A DNA stretch of 64,000 nucleotides from JAZKGA01 sp040386235 (GTDB lineage: Bacteria; Pseudomonadota; Alphaproteobacteria; Micavibrionales; Micavibrionaceae), in the NCBI GenBank assembly GCA_040386235.1, contig JAZKGA010000001.1, forward strand, positions 1,178,001-1,242,000, given 5' to 3'. Position numbers and translations under genes: made by a program. Under the pieces are notes generated by a model that had not been told where the DNA came from, ran no database searches, and saw only the letters and a list, made by a program, of their open reading frames with translations. Within the stretch, counting starts at the first letter, position 1. The number at the start of each line of letters is the position of its first letter. Positions 55,487-63,623 of this stretch are shown here, piece by piece.

Positions 55487-57556
55487 TCACATTCCAAACG
55501 GGACCAATTGATTTTCCAGCTTAGGCGCGGGCGCATCAACGTTGATCCCGATCCGTTTCAGGAAGTGGGTTTCATCAACGGGACCGAACAGGCGGTTGAA
55601 CATTGCCCCGGCCTCCTCCGCTGCGCCTTTTTGCATCATTTCGATCAAGCGTTCCTGGCCGTCCTGCGGATTGGCCTGCACCGCTGCCGTTGCCTGGGAA
55701 TTCAGCACATCGCTCCATAAATATGAGTAGTATCCGACGGCATAACCCGTCGGCATAAACCACAAATGATCAAAGCGTGTCAGCGGATACGGACGCACCA
55801 GCGGGGTCAATTCGGCGGACAGCTCCTCTCGCTTCATAATCTCTTCAAACGTGCCCGCGCGGCGTTCAGGCGTTGAATGCATCGCCAAATCATACTGGCT
55901 GTTTTGAATCAATCGCAGGCGACTTTGGGAAAAGCCGAAATACATATAGCCGTTCAGATTCTCCAGCAATTCCGGCGGGCACGGCGCACCGGTTTCATGA
56001 TGGCGCAGAAACTGGCTCATAAACGCTTTATCGCGCGTCACATTCTCTATCACCTGTGACGGCATTTCCAGGAAATCGCCCTGAACATTTATGCCGCGCA
56101 GCATGTTGGCTTCCTGGCGCTGGCTTAGGATACTGTGGACGACGTGCCCGGTTTCATGGAACAATGTCTGGGTATTGGCCAAATCAATGATGCCTGTGTT
56201 CGGCAGGTTCATTTGCAGGCCCATAATCGGTGTCGCCCCCTCCTCAGCATACCGGTAATCTTCCATGCGGGTCAGGCCTGATTTCTGGCCAGGCCGGGCA
56301 TACAGGTCCATCATGGCGATGCTGATCAATTCGCCGCTGGTCTGATCAAATACGCGATAAGCCATCACGTCGTCATGCGGCACAGGAATGTCCAGGCCGC
56401 GTTCAAACCGTAAACCGTACATATCGCCCAGATTATTCAGCATGCCCGGAACAGTTTTATCAGCGTGCAGATATGGTTCCAACGCCTTCATGTCCATATT
56501 ATATGTCGTTTGCTTGTATTGCGCTGTCCAGTAATCAATATCCCATGGCTGTATCGGGCCAACGTGGCCGTTCTTTGCGGCAAAATCCGCGACAATCTCA
56601 ACGTCTTTCCGGTATTGAGGCAGCAGATGTGCCGCCATTCTTTCTTCAAATGCGTTTAAGTCGGTCACGTTTGTAATCATGCGGTTGCGCAGAACGTAAT
56701 CAGCATATGTATCAAAGCCGAGTAATTGCGCGCGTTCCGCCCGTAATTCGGCCATCTCTTTAATAATCTCGGTCGTCACATGTGGCGGCGTGGCCCCCAT
56801 GGCATTAACGGCTTTGAACAGGCGTTCACGCGTTTGCGGGTCTTTGCACACGCTTAACAACGTATCAACCTGAAGACGGTCAGGAACAATCAGAAAACCG
56901 CTTGTATGACCTTGATCCAAGGCATGCTGTGCATATTTCTGAATTTGCAGCGGATCAACGCCCTCAAGCTGGGCTGCGTCTTCGATGTAAACGGCCAAGG
57001 ATAGGCGAGACGCCCCCAATGTCGCGTTAAAGTCCGCTGATTTCTCAAACAGGGTCGTGTCAATTTCCTTGATCCGCGCCTGCGTTTTCGAATCTGTGGC
57101 CATGCCATCTTGCCGTACCGTACCGGCATTTATAAACTCGTCTTCCAGCTTTTCCAGAATGCGCCGACGTGCAGGAGATAATTGCGTGGCCGATTCCTGT
57201 ACCGCCTGAAACCGCGTGTGTAAAAGCCCGTCCTGCATGGTCTGTGTGTTCAGTCCGGCATAGTTGACCGAAATCTCCTTAACCATCGCAACCATTTCAG
57301 GCGTGTTGTGCGCGCGCTGATGAGAGCCGGCCAGCTTGGTTACGTTTTCAAGTTTATCCAGCGCCCGCAGAAACGGCAGAATAGTATTGTCGTAGGTTGG
57401 GGCTTCGCCATTTTCGCGGACAGCTTTTAAAACAGCCTGGAAATCAGCGACTTGGTCACTATAGGCCTGGCGATAGTCGTCAGGCGTGATGCGGCGGAAA
57501 TCCGGCACCTGTTCCGGTCCCACCAATAATCCACGTTTCAGTAAATAATCCGCCAT
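55487..57556 (-). CDS. M3 family zinc oligopeptidase (first of a tandem pair)
   Basis: 689 residues. Zinc motif HETGHVVHSIL with GDFLEMPSQVIENV downstream, the M3A signature. N-terminal helical half about 1-400 closes over the active-site channel. No signal peptide. Paralog of the following gene, from a tandem duplication now well diverged; the active-site residues are intact in both, so neither looks like a pseudogene, and they may differ in peptide preference (inference). Confidence 0.94.
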   Translation of the reverse strand: MADYLLKRGLLVGPEQVPDFRRITPDDYRQAYSDQVADFQAVLKAVRENGEAPTYDNTILPFLRALDKLENVTKLAGSHQRAHNTPEMVAMVKEISVNYAGLNTQTMQDGLLHTRFQAVQESATQLSPARRRILEKLEDEFINAGTVRQDGMATDSKTQARIKEIDTTLFEKSADFNATLGASRLSLAVYIEDAAQLEGVDPLQIQKYAQHALDQGHTSGFLIVPDRLQVDTLLSVCKDPQTRERLFKAVNAMGATPPHVTTEIIKEMAELRAERAQLLGFDTYADYVLRNRMITNVTDLNAFEERMAAHLLPQYRKDVEIVADFAAKNGHVGPIQPWDIDYWTAQYKQTTYNMDMKALEPYLHADKTVPGMLNNLGDMYGLRFERGLDIPVPHDDVMAYRVFDQTSGELISIAMMDLYARPGQKSGLTRMEDYRYAEEGATPIMGLQMNLPNTGIIDLANTQTLFHETGHVVHSILSQRQEANMLRGINVQGDFLEMPSQVIENVTRDKAFMSQFLRHHETGAPCPPELLENLNGYMYFGFSQSRLRLIQNSQYDLAMHSTPERRAGTFEEIMKREELSAELTPLVRPYPLTRFDHLWFMPTGYAVGYYSYLWSDVLNSQATAAVQANPQDGQERLIEMMQKGAAEEAGAMFNRLFGPVDETHFLKRIGINVDAPAPKLENQLVPFGM

Positions 57557-57730
57557 TGGAATTAATCATTATCCCAATAGTCTTAATAAAAAGCATATAA
57601 CAGTATGTATTTTATGCAATGCGAAACCAAAGCGCAGTGTGTCACCCACGACATCTGACATCCCCTCAAGGATTTCCCCCGTTGTACTCCCAACAATGCG
57701 CGCCGGTTAACATGCAGCGGCGCAGGCAAT

Positions 57731-57762
57731 AAAAAACCGGCATGCGAGGCATACCGGTTTTC
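57731..57762 (-). terminator. Terminator after hup
   Basis: Minus strand AAAACCGGTATGC, loop CTC, GCATGCCGGTTTT, then TT: a 13-bp stem with one wobble. It closes the hup transcript 25 bp after the stop. Confidence 0.92.
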
Positions 57763-57786
57763 TGAAGTATAAAAAAAGCTGAAAAC

Positions 57787-58062
57787 TTATTTGTTAACAG
57801 CGTCTTTCAGTTCTTTGCCTGCTTTGAATTTTGGTTGCTTCGAAGCAGCAATTTTGATTTTTTCGCCTGTGCGTGGGTTACGGCCAGTTGTCGCAGCGCG
57901 CTGTGCAACTGCAAATGTGCCAAAGCCTACCAGACGTACTTCGTCGCCTTTTTTCAGAGCGGATTTAATCGCATCTGTCATGGCTTCCAGGCACGCTTGT
58001 GCTTTTGTTTTTGAAACATCAGCTTTTTTAGCAACAGCATCAATCAGGTCAGACTTGTTCAT
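57787..58062 (-). CDS. hup: DNA-binding protein HU
   Basis: 91 residues from the ATG at 58062; the open frame to 58146 lacks HU-like sequence and a ribosome site. MNKSDLIDAVAKKADVSKTKA, then GDEVRLVGFGTFAVAQRAATTGRNPRTGEKIKI with the DNA-intercalating RNPRTG arm, and KPKFKAGKELKDAV-type C-terminus. Dimeric histone-like protein that bends DNA. Located after lon, as usual in Alphaproteobacteria. Confidence 0.97.
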   Translation of the reverse strand: MNKSDLIDAVAKKADVSKTKAQACLEAMTDAIKSALKKGDEVRLVGFGTFAVAQRAATTGRNPRTGEKIKIAASKQPKFKAGKELKDAVNK

Positions 58063-58160
58063 TGGGTATCCCCTTATGTCTAGAGTTACCGCGGCTTCAT
58101 TTTTCACAAAGGCCCATGCCTCAGGATAGAATGAAGACACGTGCACATTCCTCTGTATCT

Positions 58161-58173
58161 GTTGCAGTGCAAC
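58161..58173. promoter_or_regulatory. Perfect 13-bp palindrome upstream of hup
   Basis: GTTGCAGTGCAAC (6-bp arms around one base) about 100 bp upstream of the hup start. It could be an operator or chance; no regulator is suggested by context. Confidence 0.25.
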
Positions 58174-58224
58174 GTATTACAACGAAATGTACGACTCATT
58201 TTATACCCCTGTTTTCAAGGGCGA

Positions 58225-60660
58225 TCAATGATGAATTACGCCTTCCACCTTATTTTCCGCTGTTTCTGGGGGTAAATCGACCTTTTTCTTGACAGAATCC
58301 GTCAGAATCGGGGTCGGCAGGGTGGTCAAAGCAAGAGTCAGCACTTCCTCAATCGTATTCACGGGACGAATCGTCAGCGCTTTTTTGATGTTCGCAGGGA
58401 TGTCCGCCAGGTCTTTGGCGTTATCTTGCGGGATCAAAACGGTGGTGATCCCTGCCCGCAATGCGCCCATCAGCTTCTCTTTCAATCCGCCGATTTCGGT
58501 AACGTAACCGCGCAAATTCACCTCACCCGTCATCGCCACGTCGCGGCGAACCGGAATCCCGGTCAGGCTAGAGATAATGCCAGTAACCATCGCCGCGCCA
58601 GCGGATGGACCATCTTTGGGAATGGCCCCTTCGGGGACGTGAACGTGAATCTGCGTTTCTTTCAAAATCTCATAATCAATCCCGAACGCCGCAGCGCGGG
58701 ATTTCACCAGCATCTCCGCAACTGTGATCGACTCTTTCATCACATCTTTCAAATTACCCGTTGTCGTGACCTTACCGTCCTTACCAGGGACTGTGACCGC
58801 CTCAATCGACAGCAAATCACCGCCAGATTCAGTGTAGGCCAGGCCGTTTACGACCCCTACCCGATCCTGGGCATCCATCCCGCCATAGCGATAGCGACGC
58901 ACACCGGCAAATTTCTCAAGATTACGGGGCGTGACCGAGATTCCGCCACGCTTCTTCATCAGGATTTCTTTCAACGCTTTGCGGCTGATATTCGCAATCT
59001 CACGTTCCAGGTTACGGACGCCCGCCTCACGCGTGTAATAACGGATCAGGTCCAGGATTGCGGCATCACTGATTTTCAGCTCATCCCGCTTCAACCCGGC
59101 GGCTTTCATTTGTTTATTCAACAAATGCCGTTTCACGATCTCCAGCTTTTCATCTTCCATGTACCCTGACAGGCGGATGACTTCCATCCGGTCCATCAGC
59201 GCCTGCGGCATATTCATCGCATTCGCGGTACAGATAAACATGACATTCGACAGGTCGTAATCGATCTCTAAATAATGATCGTTGAATGTCGCGTTTTGTT
59301 CAGGGTCCAGCACCTCAAGCAACGCCGAACTTGGGTCACCACGCCAATCAGCGCCCAGCTTATCAATCTCATCCAACAGGAAAAGCGGATTATTGACCTT
59401 GGCCTTCTTCATGCCCTGGACAATCTTACCCGGCATCGACCCGATATACGTCCGGCGATGGCCGCGAATCTCGCTTTCATCCCGCACCCCGCCCAGCGAC
59501 ATGCGCACGAAATTGCGGTTGGTGGCTTTGGCAATCGATTGACCAAGCGAGGTTTTACCAACACCAGGAGGGCCAACCAGGCACAAGATAGGCCCGCGCA
59601 CCTTATCCGTCCGCGTTTGAACAGCAAGATATTCCAAAATGCGTTCTTTGACCTTTTCCAGGCCGTAATGATCCTTGTCCAGGACGGCTTTTGCTTCGCG
59701 CAAATCCTTCTTCACCCGGCTGAATTTCTTCCACGGCACGGACAGCATCCAGTCCAGGTAATTGCGCACCACAGTAGCCTCAGCCGACATTGGCGGCATC
59801 CCGCGCAGTTTTTTCAACTCGGATCGTGCTTTTTCCTGTGCCTCTTTGGACATGCGGGCCTTGGTGATACGGTCATCCAGTTCCGTCAGTTCATCAATGC
59901 CGTCAGTATCGCCCAGCTCTTTCTGGATCGCTTTCATCTGTTCGTTCAGATAGTACTCACGCTGGGTTTTCTCCATCTGCTTTTTCACACGGCCACGGAT
60001 GCGTTTTTCAACTTGCAGGACCCCGATCTCACCTTCCATATAATTATAGATGGCTTCCAGGCGTTCTGCCGTGTCCGGCTGCTCAAGAATTTTTTGTTTT
60101 TCTTCCAGTTTCAGCGTCAAATGCGCCGCAATGGTATCCGCCGTTTTCGACGGGTCTTTCAATTGGTGAATTGATACCAAAACTTCCGGGGGAATCTTCT
60201 TGTTCAGTTTGATATACTCTTCGAACTGTGCCACCACGGCCTTAGCCAGGACATGCAATTCGTCAGTCACGTCAGCAGGGTCAGCCAGTGGGCCCAGCAC
60301 TGCGGTTAACAACGTGTCTTCCGGCAAGTAAGATTCAACCGAAACGCGCTCGCCCCCCTCAACCAGAACTTTTACTGTCCCGTCAGGCAGTTTCAACAAT
60401 TGCAGGATCGTTCCAATTGTTCCGACCTTATACAGGTCATCGCCAGCAGGATCGTCCACGTTCGGGGATGTCTGGGTAACCAGCAGAATACGCTTGTCCC
60501 CACCCATGACCCGGTCCAGTGCGTTCACCGATTTCTCGCGCCCCACGAATAATGGCACAATCATATGCGGAAACACTACAATATCGCGCAGTGGCAAGAC
60601 AGGGCAAACTAAACTGGGCGTATCTTTAAAAGCACCGAACATCTTTATTCCTTCAGTCAT
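58225..60660 (-). CDS. lon: ATP-dependent protease Lon
   Basis: 811 residues. N-terminal substrate domain (PVLPLRDIVVFPHMIVPLFVGR), coiled coil (EKRIRGRVKKQMEKTQREYYLNEQMKAI), AAA+ module with Walker A GPPGVGKTSLG and Walker B NPLFLLDEIDK, and the C-terminal protease with catalytic Ser in PKDGPSAGAAM and Lys in GGLKEKLMGAL. Degrades damaged and regulatory proteins. Met7 is an alternative start. 100 bp downstream of clpP, where clpX would normally lie. Confidence 0.98.
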   Translation of the reverse strand: MTEGIKMFGAFKDTPSLVCPVLPLRDIVVFPHMIVPLFVGREKSVNALDRVMGGDKRILLVTQTSPNVDDPAGDDLYKVGTIGTILQLLKLPDGTVKVLVEGGERVSVESYLPEDTLLTAVLGPLADPADVTDELHVLAKAVVAQFEEYIKLNKKIPPEVLVSIHQLKDPSKTADTIAAHLTLKLEEKQKILEQPDTAERLEAIYNYMEGEIGVLQVEKRIRGRVKKQMEKTQREYYLNEQMKAIQKELGDTDGIDELTELDDRITKARMSKEAQEKARSELKKLRGMPPMSAEATVVRNYLDWMLSVPWKKFSRVKKDLREAKAVLDKDHYGLEKVKERILEYLAVQTRTDKVRGPILCLVGPPGVGKTSLGQSIAKATNRNFVRMSLGGVRDESEIRGHRRTYIGSMPGKIVQGMKKAKVNNPLFLLDEIDKLGADWRGDPSSALLEVLDPEQNATFNDHYLEIDYDLSNVMFICTANAMNMPQALMDRMEVIRLSGYMEDEKLEIVKRHLLNKQMKAAGLKRDELKISDAAILDLIRYYTREAGVRNLEREIANISRKALKEILMKKRGGISVTPRNLEKFAGVRRYRYGGMDAQDRVGVVNGLAYTESGGDLLSIEAVTVPGKDGKVTTTGNLKDVMKESITVAEMLVKSRAAAFGIDYEILKETQIHVHVPEGAIPKDGPSAGAAMVTGIISSLTGIPVRRDVAMTGEVNLRGYVTEIGGLKEKLMGALRAGITTVLIPQDNAKDLADIPANIKKALTIRPVNTIEEVLTLALTTLPTPILTDSVKKKVDLPPETAENKVEGVIHH

Positions 60661-60670
60661 ACGTGATCTT

Positions 60671-60699
60671 ACACGGGATCATCACCCGTGTCATCCAAG
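60671..60699 (-). promoter_or_regulatory. Inverted repeat and possible heat-shock promoter before lon
   Basis: Minus strand: CTTGGAT, 14 bases, CCCGTGT, resembling a sigma-32 promoter (CTTGAAA / CCCCATNT). The same stretch contains a perfect inverted repeat ACACGGG-7-CCCGTGT (60671-60691). Identified by eye; lon is a classic heat-shock gene. Confidence 0.35.
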
Positions 60700-60759
60700 A
60701 TGAGGACGCATGGTATAAAGTGAAATGGTTAACAATTTGCGGATATCAAGACCCAGCAA

Positions 60760-61395
60760 TTATTTTGCGACTGGAATCTCATCCCGACTGGAGACGACAT
60801 GGTCGATCAGGCCGAATTTCAGCGCCTCATCCGGCGACATGAAATTGTCGCGCTCCATGGCCTCTTCAATCACTTTCAGCTTCTGATCGCAATGCTTGAC
60901 ATACAAGCCGTTCAGCAAGGTACGCAGTTTCAGGATTTCACGCGCCTGGATTTCGATATCCGTCGCCTGGCCGCGCGCACCACCTGAAGGTTGATGGATC
61001 ATGATGCGGGAATTCGGCAAAGCGTAACGCTTTTTAGGCGCGCCAGCCATCAACAGCAGTGAGCCGGCTGAACACGCCTGACCGATACAAACGGTTGCAA
61101 CGTCCGGCTTGATGTATTGCATTGTGTCGTACATCGCAAGACCCGCAGTCACAACACCGCCGGGTGAGTTGATGTAAAACGAGATGTCCTTGTTCGGATT
61201 TTCCGATTCAAGGAACAGCAGCTGGGCACAGATCAGCGACGACACCTGGTCGTTCACTTCGCCAGTTAAAAAGATGATGCGTTCCTTCAGCAGGCGGGAG
61301 TAAATGTCATACGCCCGTTCACCGCGGTTGGTCTGCTCGATTACCGTGGGAACCAGGTAGTTGTTAAAGACATCCATCGGGTCGCGTTCGCTCAT
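60760..61395 (-). CDS. clpP: ATP-dependent Clp protease proteolytic subunit
   Basis: 211 residues from the ATG at 61395 (GAGAG eight bases upstream); two earlier in-frame ATGs are crowded against the ribosome site. Catalytic triad Ser109 (GQACSAGSLLL), His134 (RIMIHQPSGG) and Asp183 (ERDNFMS). A barrel protease needing an unfoldase; none is encoded next to it here. The short N-terminus before NNYLVPTVIEQT suggests limited propeptide processing. Confidence 0.97.
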   Translation of the reverse strand: MSERDPMDVFNNYLVPTVIEQTNRGERAYDIYSRLLKERIIFLTGEVNDQVSSLICAQLLFLESENPNKDISFYINSPGGVVTAGLAMYDTMQYIKPDVATVCIGQACSAGSLLLMAGAPKKRYALPNSRIMIHQPSGGARGQATDIEIQAREILKLRTLLNGLYVKHCDQKLKVIEEAMERDNFMSPDEALKFGLIDHVVSSRDEIPVAK

Positions 61396-61492
61396 AATCA
61401 TCACTCTCTTGTCATCATTGATTCAAATCAGTGCATCAGCGTATCGCGCCGTTGCCTGCACCGCAAGTCCCCCCACACGAAAAGTACGCAAG

Positions 61493-61519
61493 AAAAAGGC
61501 CCCACAGTGGGGGCCTTTC
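61493..61519 (-). terminator. Terminator after tig
   Basis: Minus strand AAAGGCCCCCAC, GTGGGGCCTTTTT: a GC-rich stem with short loop and T-run, eight bases beyond the tig stop. Confidence 0.88.
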
Positions 61520-61526
61520 CAAATCC

Positions 61527-62894
61527 TTATTTCTTTTTCGCCGCTGGCTTCTTCTCAGCCTTTTTACCTTTGGCCAGGGCCAGAAGATCTTCATCTTCTT
61601 CTGCTGTCAGTTCTTCAACCGACACCGCCTTTTCGCTTACCTTGGCTTCCGACAGGATATAGTCGATGACTTTATCTTCATAAATCGGAGCGCGCAGAGA
61701 TTCGATAACCTGAGGGTTTTTCTGATAATACTCGAACACCTGGCGTTCTTGACCTTGATAGCGCATCGCCTCATTCACCACAGCCTTGTGCAGTTCGTCC
61801 TGAGTCACTTCGATTTTCTGTGACTTTCCGACTTCGGCCAGGACCAGGCCCAAACGCACGCGACGTTCAGCCAGTGAAAGCAAGGCTGCTTTTTCTTCGT
61901 CCGTTACCGGCTTGCCTTCGGCTTTACGCTCTTGCTCAACCTGAGATACGACGAATTGATGCTCACTTTTCACCATATTTGGCGGCAGTGGGAAATCATA
62001 CGCATCATCAAAAACGTCCAATAAAGCACGTTTCAGCTTCATGCGTGTGACGCCGCTGTATTCACCAGCGATATCTTTTTCCACCGCGTCTTTTAACGCT
62101 GCTTCATCCGCCATGTTGAATTTCTTGGCGACTGAATCCAGCGTCGTTGCACGCTCTTCATACACTGCCTTGATATCCACATGGAACATGGCTTCTTTAC
62201 CAGCCAGTTCTTTCGCGCCGTAATCTTTGGGGAATGTCACATCGACGTGGCAATGCGCGCCTGCTTTTTTGCCGACCAACTGATCTTCAAAACCAGGGAT
62301 CATCTGACCTGTGCCTAGCTTGATCTGCATATCGTGGCCGGACATGCCAGGGACAGTTTCGCCTTCTTTTGTCTGACCGTGGAAATCAACGCTGATCGTG
62401 TCGCCTTTTTTGGTGGCGCGATCTTCGGTGACCAGTTCCAGTTCGGCGTTGCCTTCCAGGATACGGGTCAGGCGCTCATCAATTGTTTTCTTCTCAACCT
62501 TGGCTACCAGCTTCTCAACGCTGATTTTTTTCAGGTCAATCAGGTCGAATTGCGGCATGACATCAATCGTCAATGTGTAATTCAAGGGTTGGCCTTCTTC
62601 AAACTTATCAACCTTGATTTCAGGCTGGCCAGCTGGCTTCAGCTTCTTGTCATCCATCGCTTTTTGCGAGAACTGATTGACGGCCTTATTGATCACATCG
62701 CTTAGGATCATGCGGCCATATTTCTGACGCAGGATCGGCATTGGCACTTTACCAGGGCGGAAACCAGCGATTTTGACAGTTTTGCCAACTTCGACCAGTT
62801 CGGATTCGATGATGGCATCGATCTCTTTTTCCGTGACTTTGATTTCCAGCGTGTGCTGCAGACCGCTTTCTTTGTGATTAAGAACTTGCATCAA
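61527..62894 (-). CDS. tig: Trigger factor
   Basis: 455 residues. Ribosome-bound chaperone and prolyl isomerase. N-terminal ribosome-binding domain with the signature GFRPGKVPMPILRQKYG, FKBP-type domain (about residues 155-240, ATKKGDTISVDFHG), and a long helical C-terminal arm region. The tail is Lys/Ala-rich (KGKKAEKKPAAKKK). Met2 is an equally good start. Confidence 0.97.
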   Translation of the reverse strand: MMQVLNHKESGLQHTLEIKVTEKEIDAIIESELVEVGKTVKIAGFRPGKVPMPILRQKYGRMILSDVINKAVNQFSQKAMDDKKLKPAGQPEIKVDKFEEGQPLNYTLTIDVMPQFDLIDLKKISVEKLVAKVEKKTIDERLTRILEGNAELELVTEDRATKKGDTISVDFHGQTKEGETVPGMSGHDMQIKLGTGQMIPGFEDQLVGKKAGAHCHVDVTFPKDYGAKELAGKEAMFHVDIKAVYEERATTLDSVAKKFNMADEAALKDAVEKDIAGEYSGVTRMKLKRALLDVFDDAYDFPLPPNMVKSEHQFVVSQVEQERKAEGKPVTDEEKAALLSLAERRVRLGLVLAEVGKSQKIEVTQDELHKAVVNEAMRYQGQERQVFEYYQKNPQVIESLRAPIYEDKVIDYILSEAKVSEKAVSVEELTAEEDEDLLALAKGKKAEKKPAAKKK

Positions 62895-62933
62895 TCTTTT
62901 CCTTTTATATGTATCCGTTCAAAAACCCTTGCA

Positions 62934-63017
62934 TGGTGCGGGTGGAGGGACTCGAACCCCCACGGCAAAGCCGCTGGTACCTAAAACCAGTGCGTCTACC
63001 AATTCCGCCACACCCGC
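62934..63017 (-). tRNA. tRNA-Leu (anticodon TAG)
   Basis: Class II tRNA on the minus strand: acceptor GCGGGTG with CACCCGC, discriminator A, encoded CCA, anticodon stem CTGGT/ACCAG around TTTAGGT, a variable arm (CGGCTTTGCCG) and T loop TTCGAGT. Confidence 0.97.
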
Positions 63018-63135
63018 ACTGCATGCAATAGGGATTTGTTGCAGGTTTTGTAACTGAAAAATCCAGCCCCGCCAAGGGAAAAGTACGTATGTCCCCAACC
63101 CATTATACGCGCTGATACGATATATTTTTGAAAGA

Positions 63136-63161
63136 TGGGGCGACTGATGGGGATCGAACCC
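63136..63161 (-). pseudogene. tRNA-His 3'-end fragment, distal copy
   Basis: 26 nt identical to the 3' end of tRNA-His (T loop, 3' T-stem, 3' acceptor strand, C73 and CCA). No D or anticodon arm precedes it, so it cannot be a tRNA. Confidence 0.9.
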
Positions 63162-63181
63162 CGCCCAACCCGCTTTGCGGT

Positions 63182-63281
63182 NNNNNNNNNNNNNNNNNNN
63201 NNNNNNNNNNNNNNNNNNNNNNNNNNNNNNNNNNNNNNNNNNNNNNNNNNNNNNNNNNNNNNNNNNNNNNNNNNNNNNNNN
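63182..63281. other. Assembly gap (100 N) inside the repeat array
   Basis: Exactly 100 N, the usual placeholder for a gap of unknown size. Flanks are unit position 29 on one side and 55 on the other, so the smallest filling that continues the array is 25 bp, plus any multiple of 100. Confidence 0.97.
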
Positions 63282-63310
63282 GGGTTCGACTAAAATTTAC
63301 GTTTGAAAGA

Positions 63311-63336
63311 TGGGGCGACTGATGGGGATCGAACCC
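63311..63336 (-). pseudogene. tRNA-His 3'-end fragment, proximal copy
   Basis: Second 26-nt copy of the tRNA-His 3' end, exactly 100 bp from the real gene's 3' end. Preceded on the minus strand by the repeat hairpin rather than an anticodon arm. Confidence 0.9.
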
Positions 63337-63410
63337 CGCCCAACCCGCTTTGCGGTTGTTGGGCTTATCTAAACCCTGAGTGGGTTCGACTAAAATTTAC
63401 GTTTGAAAGA

Positions 63411-63486
63411 TGGGGCGACTGATGGGGATCGAACCCACGACAACTCGGACCACAACCGAGGGCTCTACCACTGAGCTACAGCCGCC
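63411..63486 (-). tRNA. tRNA-His (anticodon GTG)
   Basis: Minus strand: acceptor GCGGCTG with CAGTCGC, anticodon stem CTCGG/CCGAG around TTGTGGT (GTG), T loop TTCGATC, encoded CCA. A genomic G at position -1 (63486) faces discriminator C73, the canonical identity pair for histidyl-tRNA synthetase. Its 3' end is repeated downstream in the tandem array. Confidence 0.97.
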
Positions 63487-63623
63487 ACATAAGAGAATGT
63501 GAAGCGATATATGCCGTATCTTATGTCGCTTGTCCAGACTTAAAAATAGCTGTGCAGAAATGTTTTTGTGCCCTGCCCAAACTGGCGGCTCTCGGCGATA
63601 CTAAAGCAACAGGAGCAACCCGC

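Larger units (their letters stand above)
63129..63410 (-). repeat. Tandem 100-bp repeats carrying the 3' end of tRNA-His
   Basis: Reading away from tRNA-His on the minus strand, the 100-bp unit TCTTTCAAACGTAAATTTTA... ends with the last 26 nt of that gene (GGGTTCGATCCCCATCAGTC + GCCCCA). One complete unit (63311-63410) is followed by part of a second (63282-63310), an assembly gap, and the end of another unit (63136-63181) with nine further bases of shared flank (to about 63127). Each unit contains a hairpin, GCCCAAC-AA-CCGC-AAA-GCGG-GTTGGGC. Copies are identical where they can be compared. Confidence 0.93.

Noticed and set aside
59275..60174. 299-codon open frame on the plus strand
   Set aside because: Lies entirely antisense to lon, has no family resemblance, and reflects codon bias of the real gene.
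63128..63322. Open frame spanning the N gap on the plus strand
   Set aside because: Half of it is N; the rest is antisense to the tRNA-His 3'-end repeat. The 100-bp unit shifts frame at each copy.
63129..63410. CRISPR-like direct repeats
   Set aside because: The units are contiguous 100-bp tandem copies without unique spacers, and they carry a tRNA 3' end.
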